IMG/VR virus record: IMGVR_UViG_3300044644_001125
Location: 209,623 to 273,622 of that record
Reading direction: 5' to 3' (one strand)
From: a virus
DNA: 64,000 nt
In this document: piece after piece, positions 46,313-54,022 of the stretch
Numbering within the stretch: position 1 is the first letter of the stretch
Layout of the letters: each line of letters opens with the position of its first letter
Notes under the pieces: generated by a model
The model's input: only the letters and a program-made list of their open reading frames with translations
Database searches by the model: none
What the model was told of the DNA's origin: nothing
Program-made: the position numbers and the translations under genes

Positions 46313-48484
46313 ATGAGTTATGTAGATGCTTTTTATGAAAAAGATCGCGATATTATCCACGTAGTTGAACGTGATACAGATGGCATTCGCCATTACCGAG
46401 AATTTCCAGCAAACTATGTCTTTTATTACGAAGACCCAAATGGTAACCATCATTCAATGAAAGGTAAACCATTGTCTAGGGTTAAAAGTAAAACCCACAA
46501 AGAACATCATAAGAATATTGCTATATTTGGTCAAACCAAGAAGTTATATGAAAGTGATATCAATGTTACCTATCGTTGCCTTGAAGACCATTACCTTAAC
46601 GCAGATGCACCTAAACTCAATGTCGCGTATTTCGATATCGAGACCAGTATGTGTCCTGATCGTGGGTATGCCGCACCAGACGATCCTTTTATGCCAATTG
46701 TTTCTATTGCTGTATATCTTCAGTGGTCTGAAACTATGATTTGTTTGGCAATTCCACCAAAACATATGAGTATAAAAGAAGCTGAAGAGCAAGTAGCTGA
46801 GTTTGAGAACACGTTTATCTTTAAAACAGAAAAGGAATTATTAGATACATTCCTTACTATTATCGAAGATGCTGATGTATTAAGTGGTTGGAATTCTGAA
46901 TCATTCGATATTCCATATACCGTTAATCGAGTTGCTAAGGTTTTAAGCAAAAACGATACTCGTCGATTCTGTTTATGGGATCAATCTCCTAAGAAACGTG
47001 AATTCGAGAAGTTTGGTAAGGTTTCGACTACTTTCGATTTGGTTGGTCGAGTTCATATGGATTACTTGGACATTTATCGCAAGTATACCCATGAAGAAAA
47101 GCCATCTTATCGATTGGATGCTATTGCTGAATATGAATTAGGTGACCATAAAACTCCGTATGATGGTACATTAGAACAGCTATACAATCAAGACTTTAAG
47201 ACTTTTATCGAATATAACCGACAAGACGTTGCACTGTTAGATAGAATGGATAAGAAGTTGAAGTTTATGGATTTGGCTAATACGACTGCTCATGGTTGTA
47301 CTGTATTGTTACCAACTACGTTAGGTTCCGTTGCAGCTATTGAACAAGCTATTATCAATGAGGCGCATAGTAAAGGGCAGATTGCACCTAATAGAAAGCC
47401 ACGTAATGATAATGAAAACACGCAAGCTGCTGGTGCGTATGTTGCTTATCCCAAAAAAGGTCTACATGATTGGGTTGCTTCATTAGATATCAACTCGCTG
47501 TATCCTAGTACGATTCGTGCACTTAACATGAGTCCAGAGACTATCATCGGACAGTTAAGACCAGTGGCAACTGATAAGTTTATTGCAGATCAAATGGCTA
47601 CAGGTAAGAAGTTTGCTTCATGCTGGGAAGGTGTATTTTCGACTTTAGAATATGATGATGTTATGTCAAGAGATTCAAATCGTATGCTTACTATCGATTG
47701 GGAAGAAGGTAGCAGTGATGAACTTAGTGCTGCTCAAACCTACGATTTAATTTTCAAATCTGGTCAATCATGGATGTTAAGTGCAAATGGTACTATCTTT
47801 ACTTTTGAAAAAGAGGGAATTGTACCTGGGCTATTGAAAAAGTGGTACGCTGATAGGCAAGGTATGCAAGCGAAAATGAAAATTGCACGCGATGCCGGAC
47901 TCGACATCGAAGAACGATACTGGAGTATTAAGGAGCAATTTTGTAAATTATTGCTAAATAGTTTATACGGTGCTTTGCTCAATAGCGGTTGCAGGTTTTT
48001 TGATAAACGTATTGGCCAAAGTACAACGTTGACTGGTAGGTCTATCACTAGACACATGACAGCTCAGGTTAATGAAATTGTATGCGGTGAATATAATTAT
48101 CTAGGAAAATCAATACTTTACAATGACACGGATTCGCTAGAATCTGGATCTATCATTCGAACAACGAGTGGAGATTTGACTATCGAAGAATTGTTCGATC
48201 GTGGTAATTTGAAATGGAATTCTGGTGATAAAGAATATTCACGCGATGATGATATACGAGTAATACACTGCGATGGGACTGACAACTTGTCATATACCAA
48301 TTATAATTATGTTTATCGACATAAAGTGTCTAAAAGACGATTTAAAATTATGACAGCGAATGGAAAAACGGTAACAGTAACCGAAGATCATAGTGTTATG
48401 ATCAAAACGGATACTGGATATATTGAAAAGAAACCGATGGATATTAAACCAGGTGATGTGGTAATGACTATTAATACAGTATGA
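46313..48484 (+). CDS. family B DNA polymerase (gp43-type), N-terminal part with N-intein
   Basis: 723 residues. 3'-5' exonuclease motifs: Exo I LNVAYFDIETS, Exo II LSGWNSESFDIPY, Exo III EYNRQDVALLDRM. Polymerase motif A LDINSLYPSTIRALNM, motif B KLLLNSLYGAL, and the beginning of motif C, LYNDTD. At the next residue an intein begins (SLESGSIIRTTSGDLTIEEL, residues 608-723) with block B near VTVTEDHSVM. The rest of the polymerase is at 50229. Joined, the exteins give LYNDTDSVYF and about 889 residues, close to T4 gp43 (898). SD AGGAG. Confidence 0.93.
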   Translation: MSYVDAFYEKDRDIIHVVERDTDGIRHYREFPANYVFYYEDPNGNHHSMKGKPLSRVKSKTHKEHHKNIAIFGQTKKLYESDINVTYRCLEDHYLNADAPKLNVAYFDIETSMCPDRGYAAPDDPFMPIVSIAVYLQWSETMICLAIPPKHMSIKEAEEQVAEFENTFIFKTEKELLDTFLTIIEDADVLSGWNSESFDIPYTVNRVAKVLSKNDTRRFCLWDQSPKKREFEKFGKVSTTFDLVGRVHMDYLDIYRKYTHEEKPSYRLDAIAEYELGDHKTPYDGTLEQLYNQDFKTFIEYNRQDVALLDRMDKKLKFMDLANTTAHGCTVLLPTTLGSVAAIEQAIINEAHSKGQIAPNRKPRNDNENTQAAGAYVAYPKKGLHDWVASLDINSLYPSTIRALNMSPETIIGQLRPVATDKFIADQMATGKKFASCWEGVFSTLEYDDVMSRDSNRMLTIDWEEGSSDELSAAQTYDLIFKSGQSWMLSANGTIFTFEKEGIVPGLLKKWYADRQGMQAKMKIARDAGLDIEERYWSIKEQFCKLLLNSLYGALLNSGCRFFDKRIGQSTTLTGRSITRHMTAQVNEIVCGEYNYLGKSILYNDTDSLESGSIIRTTSGDLTIEELFDRGNLKWNSGDKEYSRDDDIRVIHCDGTDNLSYTNYNYVYRHKVSKRRFKIMTANGKTVTVTEDHSVMIKTDTGYIEKKPMDIKPGDVVMTINTV

Positions 48485-48491
48485 GGAGATA

Positions 48492-50222
48492 ATGATGAAT
48501 GAATTGGAAGAACGTAATTTAACAGTACTAACATTTAAAAAGAAGTACCCACGGCAGTACAAGTACTTGCTTGAATATTACGGCGGGGTTCGTGTATTTG
48601 ACAAAGCAGCGGCGGTGTGTTTATATTTACGAGGGGCTAAACCTCCGACATGCTCTATTTGTGGGAAATTACTTGCGGTTGATAAATGGTCTAGGAATTC
48701 GTCATATTCGCCAAGGTGTAATACTCACTCGAAAACTAACCCTGATACTATAGTAACTCGTGAGATATTAGAGGAAAATAACCCACATGGGTATACTATT
48801 GTTGACGTGCCACTATATGCGTCACCATCGACCTATATAAAACTACACTGCCATAATCATGGTGATTTTTCACAACCAGCGTCTAATTTCCTTAAAGGTA
48901 TGCGGTGTAATAAGTGCTATGATCGTAGTACTGAAATTCCAGTAAAAGTCGATTATAATACTTGGTTGGAGCGTAGTATTGGACATTTTGGTGATTTTTA
49001 TGATTATTCAAAAGTCAGTTTTACAAGAGTGGAACAGGATATGATAACAATAGGATGCCCAGATCATGGAGATTATGAGCAACGTGCATCGACTCATATG
49101 CGCGGCCATGGTTGCCCAAAATGTGCAAACGCATTGAGTAGTACAAATCTAACTCGATCGACTGCAGAATTTATCAGGTTGGCAAATATCAAGCATTCTG
49201 GAAAATACCAATACCCGAATACAATATATAATGGTTCTCGTTCTATTGTGGAAATTGAATGCCCGATACACGGGCCATTTAATCAAGTCGCGTATTACCA
49301 TCTTGCTGGGAATGCGTGTCAGCAGTGTGGTTATGAGATATCAACAAGCAGGTCCGCTGCAGAAAAAGAATTGGTTGCGTGGTTGGAAGATACGGGTATT
49401 TCTAACGTAACCCACTCTAATAGGATTTTCAGTTACGAGTTAGACGTTTATCTACCAGATTATAACATTGCAATCGAATATAATGGATTGCATTGGCATT
49501 CTTCCAATAGTAAAGATTTAGATTGGAAATATAAATCTGCACACTTGTACAAGACCACTGAGTGTGAAAGTCGAGGTATTCAACTATTTCATATCAACGA
49601 ATCAGAATGGGGATTGAATGCAACGAAAAAGGAAATATGGAAATCGATTATACTTGAAAACCTACAGGTCGCACCAACGATATTAAAGATTACTGACTGC
49701 GATATCATAATTGTGGATTCTAGCACCGCAATCGAGTTCATGGAAGAGAATCATATTTATGGTTACTTTCCTGGATCATCGCATATTGGTTTAGAACGTG
49801 ATGGTGTACTGGTTGCATTAGCCACCTTTGCCAAATCTAATGATAGAAATGCGAAACCAAATACGTATGAACTGGTAAGGTATGCCACCCTAATATACAC
49901 AAGCATACCATCCGCGTTTAGTGTAATACTTTCGCATTTCACACAGGATAAGACTGGTGCATTAATTGCATATGCTGATCGTAGATTCGATAACGGTGCT
50001 TTATTTGAATCCAATGGGTTCGTGTTAGATTCAATTGAAAAACCAACATATCAATATATCAAAGGTCAAAAAACGTACCATCGTTGCAAATTCACCAAAT
50101 CAATTGCGGAAAATACATTACCAATATTTGACAAAAGCAAAACTTTGGTTGAAAATATGTATGATAACAAATACCGCAGAATGTGGGATTGTGGCCAATT
50201 GATTTATATTTTACAATTTTAG
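48492..50222 (+). CDS. homing endonuclease between the polymerase halves (EDxHD/Vsr-like with zinc ribbons)
   Basis: 576 residues, preceded by GAGGAG. The N-terminal 280 residues contain a series of Cys4 zinc-ribbon-like units: CSICGKLL, then C/HNHGDFSQPASNFLKG with CNKC, CPDHGDYEQRASTHMRGHGC with PKC, and CPIHGPFNQVAYYHLAGNAC with QQC. A restriction-like nuclease core follows: FSYELDVYLPDYNIAIEYNG, LHWHSS, with later HINESEW, matching the endonucleases that accompany split inteins in fractured genes. The C-terminal part (about 395-576) is a separate domain with YGYFPGSSHIGLER. It sits in the same operon and direction as the polymerase. Confidence 0.85.
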   Translation: MMNELEERNLTVLTFKKKYPRQYKYLLEYYGGVRVFDKAAAVCLYLRGAKPPTCSICGKLLAVDKWSRNSSYSPRCNTHSKTNPDTIVTREILEENNPHGYTIVDVPLYASPSTYIKLHCHNHGDFSQPASNFLKGMRCNKCYDRSTEIPVKVDYNTWLERSIGHFGDFYDYSKVSFTRVEQDMITIGCPDHGDYEQRASTHMRGHGCPKCANALSSTNLTRSTAEFIRLANIKHSGKYQYPNTIYNGSRSIVEIECPIHGPFNQVAYYHLAGNACQQCGYEISTSRSAAEKELVAWLEDTGISNVTHSNRIFSYELDVYLPDYNIAIEYNGLHWHSSNSKDLDWKYKSAHLYKTTECESRGIQLFHINESEWGLNATKKEIWKSIILENLQVAPTILKITDCDIIIVDSSTAIEFMEENHIYGYFPGSSHIGLERDGVLVALATFAKSNDRNAKPNTYELVRYATLIYTSIPSAFSVILSHFTQDKTGALIAYADRRFDNGALFESNGFVLDSIEKPTYQYIKGQKTYHRCKFTKSIAENTLPIFDKSKTLVENMYDNKYRRMWDCGQLIYILQF

Positions 50223-50228
50223 GAGTTT

Positions 50229-51215
50229 ATGATGCAATTTGTTTCAGAATTATCAACGGTGACATTCGTTGAGGAGTTATCACCGTTTGATGACGAATAC
50301 GTATACGACATTGGAGTTAACGCAACAGATCCATGGTTTTTTGGTAACGATATACTAGTTCATAATTCAGTATATTTCTCTGCGTATGAAACACTTAAAC
50401 CAGATATCGAAGCTGGTTTGATTCCATGGGATAAAGAATCAATCATTCAGTTTTATGATGCAATTGGTGAAGAAGTTAACGAGACTTTCCCTAAATTCAT
50501 GTCCACTGCGTTTCATTGCCCTAAAGCACGTGGTTCTGTTATTAAGGCTGGTCGTGAGATTATTGGGTCTAAAGCGCTATTCATTACTAAGAAACGGTAC
50601 GCGGTTCTTTACTTCGACAAGGAAGGTAAACGTACAGATATTGATGGTAAGCCTGGAAAAGTAAAAGCTATGGGTTTGGACTTAAGACGATCCGACACCC
50701 CACCTCCCATTCAAGACTTTTTAAGTAATGTATTGGATATGGTTCTTAATGGCAAACCACAAGAGGATACAATCAAGTACATTACCGAATTCAGACAAGA
50801 ATTCAAGAAATGGAATGGTTGGGAAAAAGGTTCACCAAAACGAGCTAATAACATTACCAAGTATGGTACACTATTAACCGATAAAGGCAAAGCAACGATA
50901 CCAGGTCAAGTCAGAGCTAGTATCAATTGGAATACTTTAAAACGCATGAATAGTGACAAATATACTATGTCTATTATCGATGGATCAAAAGTGGTAGTTT
51001 GTACACTCAAAGATAACCCGATGGGATTCAAGAGCGTAGCGTACCCAGTTGATGAACAAAGATTACCTCAATGGTTCAAAGAACTCCCATTTGATGAAGC
51101 CATTATGGAAGAAAAGTTAATTGATGATAAGTTGGACAACTTGATTGGCGTACTCAACTGGGATTTGAGTGAAACCCGTCAGAATAACTTCTTTAATTCG
51201 TTGTTTTCGTTTTAA
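50229..51215 (+). CDS. C-intein plus C-terminal part of family B DNA polymerase
   Basis: 328 residues. Residues 1-46 are a C-intein with block F DEYVYDIGVNATDPWFFGND and block G ILVHN. Ser47 is the +1 residue and restores motif C as DTDS. Then SVYFSAYETL, KKRYAVLYFDKEGKRTD, GLDLRRSDTPPPIQDF (the thumb region) and a C-terminal ETRQNNFFNSLFSF. The final NSLFSF is like the clamp-binding peptide at the end of phage polymerases. SD AGGAG; either of two ATGs (50229, 50232). Active only after trans-splicing. Confidence 0.93.
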   Translation: MMQFVSELSTVTFVEELSPFDDEYVYDIGVNATDPWFFGNDILVHNSVYFSAYETLKPDIEAGLIPWDKESIIQFYDAIGEEVNETFPKFMSTAFHCPKARGSVIKAGREIIGSKALFITKKRYAVLYFDKEGKRTDIDGKPGKVKAMGLDLRRSDTPPPIQDFLSNVLDMVLNGKPQEDTIKYITEFRQEFKKWNGWEKGSPKRANNITKYGTLLTDKGKATIPGQVRASINWNTLKRMNSDKYTMSIIDGSKVVVCTLKDNPMGFKSVAYPVDEQRLPQWFKELPFDEAIMEEKLIDDKLDNLIGVLNWDLSETRQNNFFNSLFSF

Positions 51216-51218
51216 GTA

Positions 51219-51249
51219 TTGACATATTGCGGTTAGTTGTAATATACTG
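51219..51249 (+). promoter_or_regulatory. sigma70-like promoter after the polymerase gene
   Basis: TTGACA at 51219-51224 with TAATAT / TATACT boxes about 15-19 bases later; the exact -10 is ambiguous. It would serve the solitary DUF1566 gene. Confidence 0.5.
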
Positions 51250-51266
51250 ACCGCAATTTAAACAAA

Positions 51267-51288
51267 GCTCGTGCCTATCGGCACTCGC
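51267..51288. repeat. dispersed hairpin repeat, copy 15
   Basis: Arms GCTCGTGCC / GGCACTCGC, loop TATC, identical in type to copy 12. Confidence 0.75.
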
Positions 51289-51311
51289 AATAACCAATAA
51301 AGGAAAATAGT

Positions 51312-51635
51312 ATGCTGAAACGTGAGGATGTAAAACTTACCATTGAGATGGCACCAAAGCAATACGAAAAAGAATTAGCATGGGATACTGGTATGATGTA
51401 CTGTTTTTCATTAGATATTAATGGAAAAACTGGTTGGAGATTACCTACTATATCAGATGTACGAGATTTATGGTTCCAATATGATGCTTCCGAAATAGAT
51501 GGAATCTACTGGACAAATCAAACCACACCAGGTGAAGATTTCGCATGGGCTGTTGATTCTGACGGTATAGATGCTACTGGATATGATAAGTGTATGGCTA
51601 AACTCATGGTTAGACCAGTACGAGATATCACTTGA
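51312..51635 (+). CDS. solitary DUF1566/Lcl_C protein
   Basis: 107 residues, behind AAAGGAAAATAGT. An N-terminal extension (MLKREDVKLTIEMAP) replaces the usual MNFEIAP; core LDINGKTGWRLPTISDV, then YWTNQTTPGEDFAWAV and a closing VRPVRDIT. No NNC/NNT variable segment. The 24th member of the family in the window, remote from the three arrays. Confidence 0.82.
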   Translation: MLKREDVKLTIEMAPKQYEKELAWDTGMMYCFSLDINGKTGWRLPTISDVRDLWFQYDASEIDGIYWTNQTTPGEDFAWAVDSDGIDATGYDKCMAKLMVRPVRDIT

Positions 51636-51660
51636 CAACCCATTCACAAACCATTAAACT
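51632..51660 (+). promoter_or_regulatory. sigma70-like promoter of the sliding clamp gene
   Basis: TTGACA at 51632-51637, 17-base spacer, TAAACT at 51655-51660; the -35 overlaps the previous gene's stop codon. Confidence 0.7.
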
Positions 51661-51726
51661 ACACAAAGCAGTACCAGATTCCACTTATATGTGGATTATT
51701 TTAACTTCAAACCTCGAGATTATATT

Positions 51727-52467
51727 ATGATTAAAGATACTCTACAAGACATCGTAGCACACACACATTCATTAGGTATTTTACCAACAGTAAAAGTAAC
51801 TGGAACACCAACATCAACTTCTATTGAATCTATTGCCGAAGATAAATCGGTTATTTTGCAGGCTGAAGTACATAAGCCAGTTGCAGAATTTGAAGGTGTA
51901 TTTGGTTTACCTAACTTAGATAAGTTAAACATCCATTTAAAATGTCCAGAATACCGTGAAGACGGAAAAATTGAAGTTGTACGTGAAGTACGTGACGGAG
52001 TTGAAGTTCCGACTTCCCTACATTTTGAAAATGCAGCAGGTGACTTTTCAAATGACTACCGTTTTATGAGTACTGCGGTTATTAACGAAAAGATCAAGAA
52101 TGCTATTTTCAATGGTGCACAGTGGAAGATTTCATTTGAACCGACTATTGCAAGTATTACGCGTTTGAAGTATCAAAGTACGGCTCATTCACAAGAACCA
52201 GTTCTGGAAATAAGTACAAAGAACAATAACTTAATCGTTAGTTTTGGTGATGCATCTACGCATGCTGGTAGTTTTATATTCCATACAGTTACTGCTACTG
52301 AATCCTTAAAATATACTTGGTCTTGGCCAGTACATCAAATCATTCAGATTCTTGGATTAGCTGGTACTAAAACCATGAACATTTCTGATGTTGGTGCGAT
52401 GCAAATTATAGTTGATAGTGGTATTGCTGTATATAAGTACATCTTACCTGCATTATCTAGTAAGTAA
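51727..52467 (+). CDS. DNA polymerase sliding clamp (T4 gp45-like)
   Basis: 246 residues. An N-terminal MIKDTLQDIVAHTHSLG helix is followed by a clamp fold of repeated beta-alpha-beta units. Features typical of gp45-type clamps are KSVILQAEVHKPVAEFEGVF, GLPNLDKLNIHLKCPEYRED, LKYTWSWPVHQIIQILG (interdomain helix) and the closing MQIIVDSGIAVYKYILPALS. The ring tethers polymerase to DNA and in T4 also activates late transcription. ATG at 51727 is preferred over the GTG at 51691. It works with the gp44-like loader at 12861. Confidence 0.87.
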   Translation: MIKDTLQDIVAHTHSLGILPTVKVTGTPTSTSIESIAEDKSVILQAEVHKPVAEFEGVFGLPNLDKLNIHLKCPEYREDGKIEVVREVRDGVEVPTSLHFENAAGDFSNDYRFMSTAVINEKIKNAIFNGAQWKISFEPTIASITRLKYQSTAHSQEPVLEISTKNNNLIVSFGDASTHAGSFIFHTVTATESLKYTWSWPVHQIIQILGLAGTKTMNISDVGAMQIIVDSGIAVYKYILPALSSK

Positions 52468-52474
52468 TCTTTTA

Positions 52475-52498
52475 GGGTGGTTAATAGCCACCCTTTTT
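52475..52498 (+). terminator. rho-independent terminator after the clamp gene
   Basis: GGGTGG / CCACCC stem with a 7-base loop, then TTTTT. The next gene's ribosome site (CGGAGG) begins immediately after. Confidence 0.88.
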
Positions 52499-52508
52499 CG
52501 GAGGTTTT

Positions 52509-52700
52509 ATGCAAAGAGTTACGATATTAACCCGTGAACAGATCAGTAAGTTGAGTGAAATCGCTGATAGATTTGAAGATATACCACAATTTGAGATTTG
52601 GGAGAAATCCGAATCTGGTATTGGGGTTAATGATTATGTTAAGTTTGAACATGGTTCATTGTCAATTACGATTGATATTACGGATGTGAGTAATTGGTGA
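52509..52700 (+). CDS. hypothetical protein, 63 aa
   Basis: SD CGGAGG. Two helices (LTREQISKLSEIADRF) are followed by an acidic/aromatic strand set ending VSNW. No family recognised; ends next to the following gene. Confidence 0.6.
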   Translation: MQRVTILTREQISKLSEIADRFEDIPQFEIWEKSESGIGVNDYVKFEHGSLSITIDITDVSNW

Positions 52701-52702
52701 AC

Positions 52703-53278
52703 ATGCCAGAAGTTATAGGGTCTTACGACCCAGCCGAATTGAATGACTTTGAAAACAACCACGAGTTGTACTTACAGTATGATCGAAATCCAAGAAAGGA
52801 TGAGTTGTTTTCTTTATCTCCAGATTCTAAGGTTTATATCCACTCGAAAGAAATCTACTGTTTGGATTCGAGTATTGAAAAACTTACGTATAGTATGGAG
52901 TTTAAAACTAAGTCAAATCCAGTATTAGGTACGTTTGTTTGGCAAGCTAGTGTGTGGCATTCTAAGATTGATCCAATCACCACCGGATTGCCAGAAAAAG
53001 TATTTTTCGAATACTTGTTACCAACATACGAAACCGTGCTAACTGATTCTCGACAGTCTTGGGACGGTAAAAGATTCTGGATGGGATTGATTCCCAAGGC
53101 TTTTGAGAAAGGTTTGAATGTTTATTATTTTGACTTTAGTGATAACCGGCTAACCAAGATAATTGATTTAACCCATTGGAAATCGTTCTACAATCAGGTT
53201 GGGTCAAAGATATGGACTACTGCTGAAATAGGGCAGATGAAGCGTATGGTGATTACTTCTAAGTTGTTACAGGGATAA
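52703..53278 (+). CDS. hypothetical protein, paralogue of the 36987 gene
   Basis: 191 residues from the ATG at 52703 (GTG 52697 and TTG 52694 are alternatives). It shares with 36987 the order YSMEFKTK, GKRFWMGLIPKAFEKGLNVY, YFDFSDNRL and IWTTAEIGQMKRMVITSKLL. The N-terminal leader L-E-L-F is missing, so this version is likely to stay in the infected cell instead of being packaged. Function unknown. Confidence 0.72.
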   Translation: MPEVIGSYDPAELNDFENNHELYLQYDRNPRKDELFSLSPDSKVYIHSKEIYCLDSSIEKLTYSMEFKTKSNPVLGTFVWQASVWHSKIDPITTGLPEKVFFEYLLPTYETVLTDSRQSWDGKRFWMGLIPKAFEKGLNVYYFDFSDNRLTKIIDLTHWKSFYNQVGSKIWTTAEIGQMKRMVITSKLLQG

Positions 53279-53301
53279 ATACAATTGCTTACGTAAGCAA
53301 T
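53275..53301 (+). promoter_or_regulatory. late box ATAAATAC followed by an 18-bp palindrome
   Basis: ATAAATAC at 53275-53282 is followed by the perfect palindrome ATTGCTTACGTAAGCAAT (53284-53301), 38 bases before the next ATG. The palindrome may be an operator for a dimeric protein or a weak terminator. Confidence 0.5.
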
Positions 53302-53338
53302 TTAAACCCTTTTTCAATAACCAATTAGGAACCAAACA

Positions 53339-53569
53339 ATGGCTACTATTGAACCATCAGTTTTTTATCATGGACGACGTACAGTTGACCAAATCTTTGA
53401 CGATTTAGATTCATATCTTGATTTCTGCCGTTTTGAGTTAAGAGAGTACAACCCAGCGGAGTTATACCGCAGAGATTCAGCAAATTACACTGCTTATCTT
53501 ACGAGTAAACGTCCGCGAAAACCGTATCTAGGTAACAATCCTAGAAACAAGAAATACCAAAATTCGTAA
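53339..53569 (+). CDS. T4-like conserved protein, 76 aa
   Basis: SD TTAGGAACC. MATIEPSVFYHGRRTVDQIF, DDLDSYLDFCRFELREYNPA is a pattern seen in small conserved T4-like proteins, with a basic C-terminus (TSKRPRKPYLGNNPRNKK). Probably binds nucleic acid or ribonucleoprotein. Late box upstream. Confidence 0.68.
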   Translation: MATIEPSVFYHGRRTVDQIFDDLDSYLDFCRFELREYNPAELYRRDSANYTAYLTSKRPRKPYLGNNPRNKKYQNS

Positions 53570-53577
53570 AACAAACA

Positions 53578-53604
53578 AGAGCAGATTCCTTAATCTGCTC
53601 TTTT
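53578..53604 (+). terminator. rho-independent terminator
   Basis: AGAGCAGAT / ATCTGCTCT stem with a short loop, then TTTA. Confidence 0.85.
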
Positions 53605-53618
53605 AATTTGAGGTGATT

Positions 53619-53963
53619 ATGACTCCCGAAGACTTTTTTGATGCAGTTGAAAACGACACTGCTCCTTATACTATTAGATTTAGACCACAGCATTTTTGTC
53701 CAATATTCAAACTTAATTCTAAACTTAGGGGCGCATGGAAAAACTATGCGTTTGAGAAGTATTATGGTTGGGATAGTTCGCCTACTATAAACCGCAAAAC
53801 CTTGATGAAAATACACGGTGAATTGCATTATCTTTCAGAACATGCACCACTGCCAGTTCAATCCAAGTGGCAATCTGCGTATCGTAGATTTTCAGCACGA
53901 CATCTACCAAGTAAGAATTATTACAGATGGGCTGATCGGTATACACCTTGCGGCTGGATTTAA
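53619..53963 (+). CDS. hypothetical basic protein, 114 aa
   Basis: SD TTTGAGG with ATG at 53619 (a GTG at 53613 is also in frame). Aromatic and basic (RFRPQHFCPIFKLNSKLR, KYYGWDSSPTINRKTLMK, YYRWADRY). No family recognised. Confidence 0.65.
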   Translation: MTPEDFFDAVENDTAPYTIRFRPQHFCPIFKLNSKLRGAWKNYAFEKYYGWDSSPTINRKTLMKIHGELHYLSEHAPLPVQSKWQSAYRRFSARHLPSKNYYRWADRYTPCGWI

Positions 53964-53966
53964 AGG

Positions 53967-53995
53967 TTGACTTCTATTATCTTTTAGACTAAACT
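53967..53995 (+). promoter_or_regulatory. promoter with the motif in its spacer
   Basis: TTGACT at 53967-53972, 17-base spacer containing TTATCTTTTAG, TAAACT at 53990-53995. Third promoter of this design. Confidence 0.75.
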
Positions 53996-54022
53996 AGGCT
54001 TTTACAAATCAAGAGGTGAAAG

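Noticed and set aside
48100-48135. YNDTDS read as a reverse transcriptase YxDD motif
   Set aside because: It is motif C of a family B DNA polymerase, with exonuclease motifs and motifs A and B upstream. No RT was seen in any frame.
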